Origin: Beta vulgaris subsp. vulgaris
Lineage: Eukaryota > Streptophyta > Magnoliopsida > Caryophyllales > Amaranthaceae
Length of the DNA: 64,000 nt
Direction: 5' to 3'
Assembly: GCF_026745355.1 (NCBI RefSeq)
Contig: NC_079203.1
Location: 39,919,492-39,983,491 of the forward strand
The first letter of the stretch is position 1. Each line of letters begins with the position of its first letter. A model generated the notes under the pieces. It searched no databases. It saw nothing but the letters and a program-made list of their open reading frames with translations, and was not told the origin of the DNA. Below are positions 24,101 through 36,779 of the stretch, piece after piece. A program made the position numbers and the translations under genes.

Positions 24101-27100
24101 ATTTGTATTTGTTTAGTTTATAAAGCATTATTACAACATAATATAATCAAATCTAATAGAATATTATGCTTCCTCAACTACATAATTAATCGTTAAAAAT
24201 AAAAGCGTTCTAACGTGGCAAGTTCGCGTTACGGAACGTACAATGCGGCGAGAAGTATGTGAATTTCATTATGGCGTTCTGTAACGGGATTTCGCAGAAC
24301 GGCAAATTCAAAATTCCTTACAGAATGGGAGAGTTTTAATTCCCTGATTCTAATGCATATTAGCTAAGTATGAGCTATATCTGTAAGTTTTGTGCTTATC
24401 GCTGCTGCAGTTACCATTTTGGGAGCTATCTTCCTTTCTATTTGCAATTTGCATCAGCCAGTAGTATGAATTTCTTCTGAAGCTTGTTAATAATGAAGTT
24501 TGTTTGATTTCAGAAAATGATGATGGTCATGAGGAGATTCAGAATGGTATGTCGTTTCAAGAAGATGATCACTTTGATAAGGTAAAGATGCTGCATCCAA
24601 ACCCTGTAGATTTTGCTTGTCAGAAGCTGTTGATTACTTTGATTTGGTCACTTATTTTAATATCAAGGCTGTGACATTGTTTTTGCTGTTGTTGACTCGT
24701 CGTGTGAGAATATGTAGGTTTTGATTTTGCTTGCTTTCATGTCTAATATTTCTTTTTACCGTTATGCTGTATTAAATTTTATCCAGATTACGACCTAGCT
24801 TCTTGATTTGGCATGTATCTCTATGGTGATTGATTGGTATACCAACCTTCCTTCGTGTTTTTTCGAGTCAGTCTTATTATGGTGCTATTTTCTAGTTATC
24901 TATTTGCCGCTGCCTTTAATTTTAAAGGTTGATGGTTGGTTGATGCTATTCGCTTTATGCATGATGATTAGCTCCATTGCATGTAAACGGAGACAAGATT
25001 GTGGGAGCTTTTTGTTATGTTGCTATTATCTAGTAATCTAAGAAATTTAGCTTTTTTTCATAAGTTACAAATGGGGAGCACTTGAGACGTCCCTCATTGT
25101 GCCTGTAGTTGTTAAAATCTTGACTTAGATCTCATATATGATCTTGACAAATGCAGTCTATTTAGATTATAAGTAGGATTCTACTGTTTTTAGGATTTAA
25201 TGATACTATCTAAGCTGAAATGATTAGAATTGTAGGATCTTGATGTGATTCTACTTGTGTATGGTCTTAGGATCCATTAATCTTATCTTACATTACGATT
25301 TGAGAGGACAAGTTATTCTTGTTCTTTTGTTCGTGGTAGTTTTTAATGGTTTAATATTTAATTCTCGTCTTATTTCTCACAGCTTCATATACTTGTATAT
25401 ATCTAATTCATCTTATCATTGCAATTAAAGATTATAGTATGAGTTTGTTGTAAGCCATTCATATAATCTCATTGCTAAGTTTTTATGACAGAATTGGCAA
25501 TGAGTTCATTCCTTTAGTTGGACCTGTTTTGACTATACCCTAATGTAAAAGAATGGGTCTAATTCTTTTAAGACTCTATGGGTCCTTGTATGCCATGTGG
25601 TTTCAATCTAGGCATTCTCCGGTAAGGTATAGCTTCGGGTGTTATGTTTTAGAAATAGACTATCCTCGATAGATTTGCACTTAGATTGTTAAAAAAGACA
25701 CTGAAGCTTATGTTGAACCCTACGCACAACATAAAATAAAATGTTGTCATTTGGTGTTCACCGATTTTAGACCTCACCTCTTCTCTCTTTCTCAATTCTC
25801 ACCAAGTCACCATCAAAGAGGCCAACCATTGCCGAAGCTATGTGTACTAGGCTTTTCATATTCCAAATGTATGCATCGATAAGACTCTGAAATGTAATGC
25901 AACAATGGACTAGGATGTTTTGTGTGGCTAGTAGCTTTTTTAGTTTATTGCTTTGCCAATGTTGGTTATACACTAGATTCGTTTGCGCATTATGTACTTG
26001 TCGATAAAGAAATTGAATATTGGCAAGTGAAGGACCTATTTGGGATCTATTTTAGATCTCGACTTGCTAAACCTGATGGGTATGGGTAAGGGTCTTAGAT
26101 TCTATGGGTTCGGAACCTACCCAGATTCGTTCCTAATCAGATTCAAAAGTCAATTTCCCAACTAATCACAAATTGATGCTTTTAGTACTTTGAACAATAA
26201 TGTTCATTATTTCCTTCTATATTAGACTATCACTATTAATTTCTTTGGCAAACATGTGCATACCGTAATTTACCTCTACATAGGGTTTAGCTTTGCAACT
26301 AGAATTAGTTTTAATACCTATTTGCTAATACCCTTACTCACCAGTCACAAGTTTCAACTTGACAATGTTAATGATCTTGTAATAAGCTGGATGATGTTTT
26401 AAGATGCACCTTGTGCAAAAATCTAATAGCATTACCCATTATTCAATGACTTTTATTTGGCACGCTATGTTTCTATATAAATTTGATTTAGGCACAACAT
26501 ATACAAATCAAATTTAGGTTGACCGAAGCTTTATGGGTTTTGTGGCTTTGGAGTTGCCTATAGGATGCCTTGCTTACTCAGAGCTATGGTGTGCATTTGA
26601 GACTTGAGTGTACAGATTAGACTGTCCTCTATTTTCTTTTTCTTTTTACCTTTCATGTTTGAGTTTTGGCAACATGTGATGCTACAGAAAATGATAGCTG
26701 ATGTGTTCAATACTTCAATCTGAATCCATAGGTGCTATCACCATCCAGCAAGAGTGATACTAAGCATGCAATCGAAGAGTTGGTGAGCCAGGAAGCATAC
26801 TCAAGGTACGAAACATCTTCTGATGTCACTTCTCTGCTCAAATGTAGTTGAACAGGTCTTTGTATTCCAAATACCCTTGATTGCTTGGTCTTGTCAGGAA
26901 GCGAATGGTCTTAGTGTGTTACTTTTGTGTGACTAAAGCAACTAATGTTTAGTGTAGAGCTTAAAATTTTTTTTGAATTGAGTTTAAGGAAGTTCACTTC
27001 ATTGTTTCATTTTCTTGTATATATAAACTTTTGTATACAGACATATAATACTCAATTGGTTAGAGTTGACAACATCGGATCCTATAGCTAGACTATACTT

Positions 27101-30100
27101 ATGTTGAAGACATGTGGTGATATACTAGTAACTAGACATGAAGTGGAATAACATCATGGTTTTATTTCTATCCCCTTCAATTTGGTTTATTCCACTAAAT
27201 GCTGATAAATGAATTACACCAAATTCAATTAGTATTGGCCCTTCTTACGTGTTTTTGTGCATTTTGGCCTTACGAAATGGTGATGCTTCTCTAACAGATT
27301 AAGATGTATTGCCAGTTTATATTTTTTAAATTGATTTTTTTTTTTTTTTGCTCTCTGCCTTTATGGCCTAAATTTGCACTTTCTCTTGAGATATGTAATG
27401 TCCAACAATTGAATTCGTATAGGCTACATTGATATCTTAGAGAGCTTGGGAATAACTTATTTAATGAACTGATGCAAGTATTTACAGTATCAAACGTGTA
27501 TCTGATACTGTGCAGGATTTTTCTCATCATATTGTATTCACACTAATACATTGTCATTTCTTCCATTTGATCAATTGTATAAACATTTTTATTTAGTAAT
27601 TATCAGTATACTTATGTGATTTTCTCCAGTTCAATTTGGTGTTGTATGTTCATGTCTTAGATGTTTTCATCTGACCAGGAAAGAAGCAAGTGAACTGATA
27701 AAGCTTGTCAGATCTCGTATTGTGGATACCAGTGGAACTTCTGGTAAACCGCTTTTTAAGATTTCTGATTCTGATAATTAACAGCAATGTCTATTTAATT
27801 GCCTGATAGAATTTTGTTCATTTGTTTTCCTTGTAGGTGAAACAACTCCAAATGTGCGCACCACAGCGATTATGGAAGCCCGGAAATGGCTGCAGGAGAA
27901 AAGATCAGGTTCAAAGAAAACACTTGAGAATGAGCTTGATGTTTCGAATATGGCCTCACCATCCCAGGTTGGTGCCTTTCTTGTAGATACCGTCAATGTC
28001 TTACTTTCGAAATGGTTTCTACAATTTTTACTGATTTTCTAAATCAGCTTTTAATTGCTGAATTTTCTGTTCTGGGTAAAGTTGGTGGCTTCCTGTGAGC
28101 AATTTACACTAGTGTGTCTTGTATGTGTTCTTGAGCGAGTGTTTGTAGCTTTTGTTGTTGTCAAGCACTGATAGGATGTGGACTCATATTGCTTGGTATC
28201 ATTGCACTTCTATTTTGGATTTTTTTTTTTTGGGGGGGGGGGGGGGAGTGCTCTAGTGGATGTCTGAAGGAGTGTATTGGAATGAGTTACTCATAATAAG
28301 ATGTTTATTTATGTTTTAAGGCGTATCAGAACGAGTACCACTTTAAAATGAGCCAAAACTTCTTAAAATGATCAAAAAATGCTTAAAATAAGCAAAAAAA
28401 CATAATATGAGCAATAACATTTAATGAATAAAAACATAAAATGAGGAAAAAAAACATTAAATGAGCAAAAAAATATAAAATGAGAAAAAAAAACATAAAA
28501 TGAACAAAAAAACATTGCTTCTCACAGTAAGGGTGGTTCTCATATGAACCTAAATCATAACGGCTATATGCCATCTTCTTAATGTTAGAGTTTCGCAAGA
28601 GTAGGTTTGATGTGACACATACTATCTTTGAAGTATTATTCATAGTTTATGGATAACATGCTATCCCTTGTTGTAATGTATTTAGATCTCCAGAAATGAG
28701 AAGGGCTCCCCAGTGGATATGGCGAGATCATATATGCAGAATCGTCCTGCCTGGGCATCTCCGTCTTCAAAGCAAGCTGAGGTTGGATTTTCATCACCAT
28801 TGGGCATACTAAATTTTAAGGATGAAACACCAAAGTCAACGTTCCGCAGTTCTGAGGTATATATTAAGTCATATAAAAACAGTTCTGCTGCTGCAAAGGA
28901 ACTTTTTGTTTCATTCTAGGCGATTCCAAGAATAATTTAGTTATCCTAAATTGTTAATTATATGTTTCTCCAACAGACAAGTAGACAACCCTTTCGAAAT
29001 TTGCTAATGTATTTAATCACGATCATTTGCCACTTTCACGATCATAATTTAGTTATTGCATAAGCTGAGGTTGGATTTTCATCACCATTGGGCATACTAA
29101 ATTTTAAGGATGAAACACCAAAGTCAACGTTCCGCAGTTCTGAGGTATATATTAAGTCATATAAAAACAGTTCTGCTGCTGCAAAGGAACTTTTCGTTTC
29201 ATTCTAGGCGATTCCAAGAATAATTTAGTTATCCTAAATTGTTAATTATATGTTTCTCCAACAGACAAGTAGACAACCCTTTCGAAATTTGCTAATGTAT
29301 TTAATCACGATCATTTGCCACTTTCACGATCATAATTTAGTTATTGCATAAGCTGAGGTTGGATTTTCATCACCATTGGGCATACTAAATTTTAAGGATG
29401 AAACACCAAAGTCAACGTTCCGCAGTTCTGAGGTATATATTAAGTCATATAAAAACAGTTCTGCTGCTGCAAAGGAACTTTTTGTTTCATTCTAGGCGAT
29501 TCCAAGAATAATTTAGTTATCCTAAATTGTTAATTATATGTTTCTTCAACAGACAAGTAGACAACCCTTTCGAAATTTGCTAATGTATTTAATCATTATC
29601 ATTTGCCACTTTCACGGTCATATTTTTAGGATATTATTGCATAAACGTGTCTCCTCGAATGTCTTCTGAAATTAGAGGTTACCTTTGTGCTTGAGTAGAA
29701 GAGTTGTCTGTAGATGAGTTTTTGTTGTGTTTGTTATCGTTCAAGTATATTACAGTCACTGGTTATGGATCATGGATCTTTTGTGTTCTTCTCTCTTTAT
29801 GTAGAAGCCAAATGCTGGGCATCCTGTGTGAACTGTCGAGGAGTGTATTATTTTGTCTCTGTAACATGGTTGAGTTTCTTTACTATGTGTTTTTGTGAAG
29901 CTTGCTTTTGTCGGGTTTTTTTTCAAGTACTCGTCATCTTGTGTTTGTACATATTGATTTCAGTTGCTGCTTTTGGTTTGCAAAATTTTGTTTCATGCTT
30001 TGTTTGCTGTGCTACTTGGAATTAGTAGAGACATCATCTATGTTTTGTAGTAGGTCATGTGTTGTTGGCCTCACAGTTTTTGACGCCTCATATCTTACAC

Positions 30101-33100
30101 TCATTTGGTCATTGACATTTCCCCCCAGTTTTCTTGTATTTATCTTTAGTAGGATTATTCTTATCATTTGAGTCCCAAATTTTTTACACTATGCTTAAAG
30201 AAAAGGTGATGTGAACCCTATATAAGATGAGAACTCTTTTTTGGAGTTTATGTACTCCAGATTACACCATTATTGTTACATTGCTTCTCGCGATAAAAAA
30301 AATGAAATGTACATGAAGTCTTAAATTATCACAAAGAGACCTATGCTTTTGGGAAATATTTACCGGAAAAGTGCGCTGGTTACTTCTTTTTTTTAACAAT
30401 CAATTATTGTATACCTGATCAAAGTGATCCTGGCCCGAAAAATGCCCGGGCTTGGGAAGATTTTTTTTGATTTGGGACGAGTTTCGGGTAACCTAAAAAT
30501 AACTTTTTAGTTCAAATTTTGGCCCGACCCGATTTGTCCCGAAAAGCCCGTTGTTTTAGGCCTGAAAAGCGGGCTTTGGGCACAATTTTGGCCCGGCTCC
30601 ACTAATTGGAATTTTTTTAGGCAAGGCCCGAACTTGGCCTGGCCCACCACTTGATCACCTGTAATATCATTGTGAAGCTATAGATTTGTATTCTCAATGC
30701 TCAAAATTATAAAATCTACTAGATCATCTTTGACATGAGATTAGAATGTATATCTTTCTTTAAATCCTTTAATAGAGAAATAATAGTCTTGAGCTAGTGA
30801 TAGGTTAGGAGATTACTTGATTCTTCAATTTCTGATATTCATAGTCATGTAAGGCCATTCCTGGTCAACCACTAATGAAGATCTTTTGTTCAATTAGTGC
30901 CCTATCCTGCTTGCAGGCCACTGAATTTTTTCGATTAGACATGGAGCTGGTATATTAACTGTCATGGTTATATTAGAATGGGTCATCTAATACATAAAAC
31001 AAATGCAATGTACCCCAATCTGGTAAATACTTCATAGGTTACCTTCCTAGTTCATTTTTTTCCTGTTTTCCTGGTTGTTTTTACTTCACATAGCAGATAG
31101 CTGCATTCATGCTGTGTCAGAAGTCAGAAAATAACAAAAAAGGAAGGTAAATTAACTTCCGTAGTGTTTGAAAAGCCATAGAATTGATAAGATTTTGTCA
31201 GAGTTTATGGCAAAATCAGTTGTGTCCTGTGGACTATGTGTTGCTGTCTTGAAAATCTGCTGGCGTTCCATTTTATAATTTTATTGTTTTTACTTCTACA
31301 TCGAACTTCCCGACTATTGACAAGTCCCAGTTCTACAGTTATCTTGCATAGAGCTTAAGTTTTAAAACAACACAATTGCTATCTATGTTATATAGAAAGG
31401 CAAAAGGCTTTTTTAGCTGGATAATTTTTCCCTTCCAAGAAAGCCCTTGACAACTTTTATCTTGATATCTTTTTTTTTTTCCTTTCAAAAACAGTTCCTT
31501 TAAAAGGAAAAATAGTTTTTCCTTTGTTAAGATTTAATTTCTACAATCAATTAACCTTCTTTAATATTTCTTCATTTTTGTTTATTTTTTGTATATTGCA
31601 CAAGCCTTACGTGTGATTCCAAGCTTGTACAGATAGTACTGAAGTCCCAGTTAGTAACATATATTATATCCTAATCTGTTGCTTTATGGCCTATTCTGTT
31701 CATGCAGGTAAAGAAAAGTTCTTTTACTTCTGGTTCATTTAATTTATTAGATGAAATTCGAAGAGTACGCTCTAAGGCTACAGAAGAATTATTAGCTGCT
31801 GCACCATTGACAAAGACCATTCGATCTTCATTCTCTCCTGAAAGAAATATGCCTCAAGATTCCTTGATGAATAAAGGAGTCACAGAGGGAGCAGGTCAGT
31901 TGCGTAACTTGCAATTGCTGGCATCTGAATGATTACTGAAGTGTAGACACAAGAACTAGCTGCTAAAATCTGTTAAAAGTGTAATGTTCAGTTTTCAATC
32001 ATGTACCATACTGGAAATTTATTTTTCAGACTATAAAAACTGATGAGGGGATTTGAAGTAAAGCGACGTGCTTACTCAGGTTGCAATTAGAGAGTTCAAT
32101 CTCAATCTCAATATAATTTTCAACTCCATTTTTCAGGCCCTGCAGAGTCTAAACATGATCGGCAAGAAAATGTTTTGCCAGATGCTGCAGAGAGTACCCC
32201 TTTTAGAGTTTCTCAGGTGTGTTCTTGTTAGAACAGTGACTTCTTTGTTTGTGTGTGCATGTATTGCGGGGTTGGGTTGGTGCTTGATAGATCTATACAA
32301 GGGATCATATTGGGTTTTTAGTTTCCTAATGCAAACAGAATATTAGAATTTGACATTCCACAATATCTGAAAATGTTAAATTTAACTTTGCTTTAAGAGT
32401 GATTATAATTATAGAAATAATATATTATTTATGATATGGCCATAGAAAAAAAATGAAACTCGAATGTCACTATACATGTGGCTAAGGTAATCCTAAAAAC
32501 CTTGTAGTTATGTGACCAGATGAGGGTGACCCCTTGGGAGTTACTCAGGTGTGTGCTTGATAGAACGGTGACTTATTGTTTGTGTGTGCGTGTTTGTGGG
32601 GTTGGGCGGGTGTTTAATAGATCTATATGAGGGATCATATTGGGTTTTTATCTTCCTATTAATCGAATATTAAATTCCGACATTTCACAATGTCTGAGAA
32701 GGTTAATTTAACTTTGCTTTTAGAGTGACTATATTTATGGAAATATTATTTTTCTTTATGATGCGGAAATAGAAAAATGAAACTCCAAAGCCACTACACA
32801 TGTGGCTAAGATACTCTTGAAAACCCTATAGTTATGTTACCAGATCGTCAGTCTCTGCTCAGTGATGCCAGGGACACTACTCCTAAAGGGAAATTTTACA
32901 ACATTGGAAGACACAGACTCCTAAAAACCCTTGTATGCCTCCAACTATAGCACACAATAGAAAAATAAACTAAGCTATAGCCCCTTTTGCTCACCTTTAC
33001 TCGCAAGTCTTACTCGATATTGGTATCAGGTGAAACTTGATACACCTCAACCACATTAAAGAAGTGCATACCCCATAAAAAGAAGCCAACTTCTTGTGTA

Positions 33101-36100
33101 AAAGTGGTACCGGTTGTTGTAGAATGGATGGACTAGATTGAAATTCGGTACGTTCCAAATCCAGTCTGAAATATTTTTGCTTGAAAATATTGAGTTCTAA
33201 TCTAGTCTAAACTTTTAATAAGTCTAGTCCAGGCAGATTTTCTTAAAATCAAATCCAGTCCACACATTTTTTGTTAGTTCCAGATTCAACCCAAATTATA
33301 ATATGGAAACTTGATTTTTTTTTGTAGGTCATATCAAAGCTTCTTTCATAATAAAACTAAGAACCTGTATTTTCTGGATTATTGTTAAAGCAAAAAAACG
33401 AACACAGTCTAAACTAATAACATCACTGCATAAGTTCTAAGTAATTCAGAACTTTTAAAACAACTTTTGGACTTAAGTTTGGACTCGAAAAGGTAGAGTT
33501 GTGACAAGACGAGTCCAGTCCAAAACAATTTGGACTCAGAAATTTGAGTTGAAATCCAGTCTATACTCCATATCTTTCCGGTCCATTACAGTCCGATATG
33601 TTTGGACTAGACTATGGACTTTTTCCGGTCCACTTACACACCCCAACTAGTACCATGCTTTTCGTTCTTGGAATTTGAATCATGTACATGGGGAAACATT
33701 ATTTTAGGAGACTCATTTTAGAAGGTAAACTTGGTCATTTTAGGAGATTCCAGATGGTAATAATATTCCTTTCTTTGGACTTTCCAGATGGAAGCTCAGT
33801 TCTATAATAAATATCTAGCTATGGTTGATTATGGCTAATGTTCTTAAAATTGTGTCCTATAGGATGGCGATGCTGTTTTATCTAAGGAGCACCACGAGTC
33901 CCAGGAAGCAGCTGGTAATACTTTTTCTTTTTGATGTATTTTTTACTAGTCAGTAGAATGTAACGCTGTTGAAACAGAAGGAAGGACATATAGGATGGGA
34001 ACATGCATTGTTTTTTCTTTCTTTTCCTTGGTATATTAAAGGATCGGGAAAGAAAGTATCTTGATTTTTTGGCATCTGGCTGCTTATTTTGTCCTCTAGA
34101 TGTGACGAGTTTCATATTTGGGATTAAAATACTGTCATACTGATATGCTTGGTAGTAGATTAGGCTCATTGCGTGAAACCCATCCATCAAAGACAAAATT
34201 ATTGATAGGTTCATTGGCTGCTTATTTTCTTCCTCTTTTCCTCCCTGTTTTTTCTGATTCCACCAAATTCTGAGGGGAAATATTTGATGGGAGGTTTTTG
34301 AATTTTTCTCAATGAACATAGGAAAGTGGTGCTTTTTTTGGAAAATACCTTCTTAATTTTTCTCACTGAACATAGGGAAGTGGTGCTTTTTTTGGAAAAT
34401 ACCTTCTTTCCTACCAATTACTTTCAAAGGAAAAAGACTGTAGCCTCTGAATATTATTGATTGTGTGACATCTTATTGTACTATTTTTGTCTTTGGAGCT
34501 GTCCAGTGCACCATAACTGTCAGGCTGATCCTAAGTTAAGCTCAGTTTAAATATATATTTCAATGTATATGACTTTTTAGCTCAGGCAAAGCTGTGTTGC
34601 ATGTCTGATTCCTACTTTACAACTTAACTTGGCAGAGTAGGCATAGATTCTGATGCAGTGATGCATATTTTTTTTTGTCTAGCTGCTAATAAAATAAAAC
34701 GTGGCTATCCTATTTCTTTCCATTTCTTTGATTATTATGATTCTAAGGCAAAATATTTTCTTTTAACAAAGTAATTTGATTGCCAGCTTTTCTTTGCAAG
34801 TCGTAAGAACAATATTACATAGACACCCAGGTTGTTAACCTTATACAAAAGGGGTGCTAGGATATCATAGGCGTCTCAGATGCTCACAAGTCACCAAACA
34901 AAAAGCCTGTAGGCAAAACCATTATCCATACATGCATTTACTTTTCTTGGTGGTGCAACAAGGAAGCGACATAATTTGATTCTAAGTTGAAAGCATAGTA
35001 CTGTTCTTGAAGACATGATTGCATTCTCTAGTCACGAGATTCACTTACTCTTACTGTCTTATTTAGAATTTCTTCTTGATGAAGCTTCTTTCTGGCTGTT
35101 TATTGTCATTTCCAAACTTTTATTTACAAGCAAGCTAGTTATTTCCAACATATACTACAATGGTTCTTCTCAGCACAAAATAATGGTAGGAAAAGTATGG
35201 AGAATTGGTTGAGAGAAAAAGCTTTTATCTGAAGTCGTGTGATGTATTTTTCTCCCTTCTTCCTCTCCTCTCCTAGATATATGCAGTTTCTCTGTCGAAC
35301 TTGTCTCTATTTGAATTTTGTTTGGTTTCTCAAAGATAATTTTCGGTATGGCTTTCCACTCTTTTAGTTTCTATACTCTTATCTAGCTGCATCCTGGTCT
35401 CCGTATCGGTGCACCATCATGTGATATTAGCTTTCAGTTTATATGAGGAACTTCATGTTTATAACATTAATATGAGATCATTTGACACATTGATGGTAGA
35501 CCTGTCAAATGGGTCTGTCAGGTTCCAGGTCAGTATAATGTCGGTTCCATGTTTGGTCAATTTCGGTTCTATTTTCACGTCAGTTGCTTGAGTGAGGTTT
35601 ATAAGGTTTAAAAGTTGTTTATAAGACCCTAAGTTTTGAGGCAGGTATAGGTTCAGTTTTCTATTTGACCTAATAACTGCCAGGTCAAGTTGGCTGTAGC
35701 TTGCAACTTATGTCTCCTGCACCTTAGATTTATTAACCTGATATTAGGAGTATGTAGGAAGAAGACTCCTTAGAGATGAGATCAGCAAATTACAGGAATT
35801 TCCAAATCTCGATTGTCCTATCGAAAGTTGTTTACAAGACCCTAAGTTTCAGTCAGGTATTGGTTCAGTTTTTTATTTGACTCCTTAGAGATGAGATCAG
35901 CAAATTACAGGACTTTGCAAATCTCGACTGTCCTATCAAAAGTAGTGGCTGTCTGTCAAGCACTAAGAAGGGATTTTCCCATTAAAATATAGGTCTGATA
36001 ATCGAGGATGTATCTAATCGTGACAGGCGTCACAAGCATTGGATGTTGACATTGCGATACTATGCTCTGGAAGTAGACAAGTTTATGGGAATTTGAATAT

Positions 36101-36779
36101 TTTTGGGAAGTGGAAAGGGTTGAGATTTTCTTAGAGTTTCCTCATTGTTTTATTGTAATCTCGGCTTTTACAAGCTCCTTCCAGTATTTAAACTTCTTTC
36201 ACTAGCCTCACTCAAATAGTTTTGCTAAGTATTATGTCCCATCATCAGTTAACGCTCTTTGTACGTTTTATGTGTTAGAGTTGAAGCATAACAGTATTAA
36301 TGAAGTGAAGCAGTTGAAGAACATCACAGCAGAAAATGGTTTCGGGTGTTCTGCATCTGGGTAACTGACATATTACTTGTTCAATTTTTTGGGATAAACT
36401 CATTCTTCTGTTAAAAAAAGGAATAATAAGGAATCTCATCATCTTCATACCTCATCTTCTGGGCAGTTTGGCTGAAGGACAGGACACACATGAAGCACGT
36501 CCATCTGAAGGAGAAGATGGAAATATGGTTGATTCAAGCCAAGGAGGCCGCGATATTCATATGGAGAACTTAAAACCTCAAGAGGAGCCAGCTACAGACA
36601 TCACAACTGATACTGTGATTAATGGGTCGCAGAATAGCTCTAGCATGCAGCAGGAAGAACTATCGCAAAGTTTCAGTCAACCAGTTGCAGAAGATGTCCC
36701 ATCACCCAAAGTGAAGGACACGCAGAAGGAGAGAAAATCAAGGGGATACACTCGGAGAGGCAGGGGAAGGGGTAAATGA
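21152..36779 (+). CDS. KAKU4: KAKU4-like nuclear envelope/nuclear pore protein, 11 exons, 490 aa
   Basis: Coding exons by GT-AG borders and frame: 21152-21401, 24514-24581, 26732-26805, 27679-27743, 27837-27967, 28686-28856, 31708-31894, 32137-32216, 33863-33914, 36279-36360, 36467-36779. They join without a stop into 490 codons. The N terminus has GGKIVKNRR, then PYSRPPPSPP and NPNWLSGLIYPAKAIATGAG. Exons 3-4 give AIEELVSQEAYSRKEASELI, like the conserved helix shared by KAKU4 and NUP1/NUP136. The C terminus ends RGYTRRGRGRGK. From family knowledge, KAKU4 sits at the inner nuclear envelope, binds CRWN lamina-like proteins and shapes the nucleus (Arabidopsis protein about 574 aa). The middle is low-complexity and Ser-rich. 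NUP136 is the main alternative, but it is much longer. Small exons could have been missed. Confidence 0.75.
23745..23858. repeat. CpG-rich inverted repeat in intron 1
   Basis: TTGCGGAAACAGTAAC at 23745-23760 pairs with GTTACCGTTTCCGCAA at 23843-23858 (one mismatch) around a loop of about 80 bases that is rich in CG dinucleotides. It resembles the interior of the hAT-type MITE 110 bases downstream and may be a truncated relative. I see no target duplication. Confidence 0.5.
23971..24346. mobile_element. Non-autonomous hAT-type MITE, 376 bp, with 8-bp target duplication
   Basis: The ends are CAGGGAA and TTCCCTG, an inverted pair with the CAGGG start common in hAT elements. The flanks are a perfect 8-bp direct duplication, ATTCTAAT at 23963-23970 and 24347-24354. 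The interior is CG-rich against an AT-rich intron and has no coding capacity. Confidence 0.88.
28219..28247 (+). repeat. Poly-T/poly-G run in intron 5
   Basis: A run of about ten T is followed directly by a run of about fourteen G. Homopolymer lengths like these are often miscalled in assemblies. Confidence 0.85.
28340..28515. repeat. AT-rich degenerate minisatellite in intron 5
   Basis: About eight imperfect copies of a unit near ACATAAAATGAGCAAAAAA (17-20 bases), with variable A-runs. It produces a hydrophobic spurious frame on the minus strand. Confidence 0.75.
28774..29644 (+). repeat. 288-bp tandem triplication spanning the exon 6/intron 6 border
   Basis: Copies start at 28774, 29062 and 29350, exactly 288 bases apart. 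Each contains the last about 83 bases of exon 6, its GT donor site and about 200 bases of intron 6. Copies 1 and 2 are nearly identical. Copy 3 diverges near its end (about 29590-29644). Copies 2 and 3 are preceded by an AG in a moderately T-rich context, so cryptic acceptors are possible; the 80-base segment after that AG is not a multiple of three. Confidence 0.93.
30414..30660. mobile_element. GC-rich MITE-like repeat in intron 6
   Basis: A block of about 250 bases is packed with GGCCCG/CCCGGGC motifs in an AT-rich intron. It is flanked by imperfect inverted ends (GATCAAAGTGATCCTGGCCC at left, and on the other strand GGTGATCAAGTGGTGGGCCA at right). This composition is typical of small non-autonomous DNA transposons in plants. 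The target duplication is unclear. Confidence 0.5.
32190..32850 (+). repeat. 332-bp tandem duplication spanning the exon 8/intron 8 border
   Basis: Copy A (about 32190-32521) contains the end of exon 8 (TTTCTCAG, then GTGTG donor at 32217). Copy B (about 32522-32850) repeats the degenerate exon end and donor at 32549, 332 bases later. The copies have diverged clearly more than the 288-bp triplication, so this duplication is older. Confidence 0.88.
33095..33644. mobile_element. MITE-like repeat in intron 8
   Basis: About 550 bases enriched in TCCAGTCC/GGACT motifs. The ends are inverted: TGTAAAAGTGGTACCGG at left, and on the other strand TGTGTAAGTGGACCGG at right. This is reminiscent of hAT-derived MITEs starting GGGGTGTG. 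No clear target duplication. Confidence 0.45.
34301..34408. repeat. 54-bp tandem duplication in intron 9
   Basis: Two adjacent copies, 34301-34354 and 34355-34408, each beginning AATTTTTCTC and ending AAAATACCTTCTT, differ at two or three bases. Confidence 0.9.
35611..35943. repeat. Interleaved short duplications in intron 9
   Basis: A segment of about 60 bases (AAAGTTGTTTATAAGACCCT) at 35611 recurs at 35824, and a segment of about 65 bases (CTCCTTAGAGATGAGATCAG) at 35766 recurs at 35881. The pattern suggests a tandem duplication followed by deletion. Confidence 0.8.

Larger units (their letters stand above)
21402..24513 (+). other. Intron 1 of the KAKU4-like gene (3.1 kb)
   Basis: Begins GTAATT and ends TTTGATTTCAG. 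It holds a 376-bp hAT-type MITE (23971-24346) and a CpG-rich inverted repeat (23745-23858). I see no coding exon within it; the open frames are short and featureless. Confidence 0.7.

Noticed and set aside
28774..29644. Regularly spaced repeats considered as a CRISPR-like array or satellite
   Set aside because: They are direct 288-base copies with no spacers, include exon sequence and lie within a plant intron.
29704..30171. Overlapping open frames of 64-103 codons, Phe/Cys/Leu-rich, in intron 6
   Set aside because: Composition reflects T-rich intron sequence; three frames are open at once and none has a recognisable domain.
33882..34319. 145-codon minus-strand open frame in intron 9 of the KAKU4-like gene
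   Set aside because: It overlaps exon 9 in antisense and spans A/T-runs; no domain, no conserved motif, Lys-rich composition from poly-T on the other strand.
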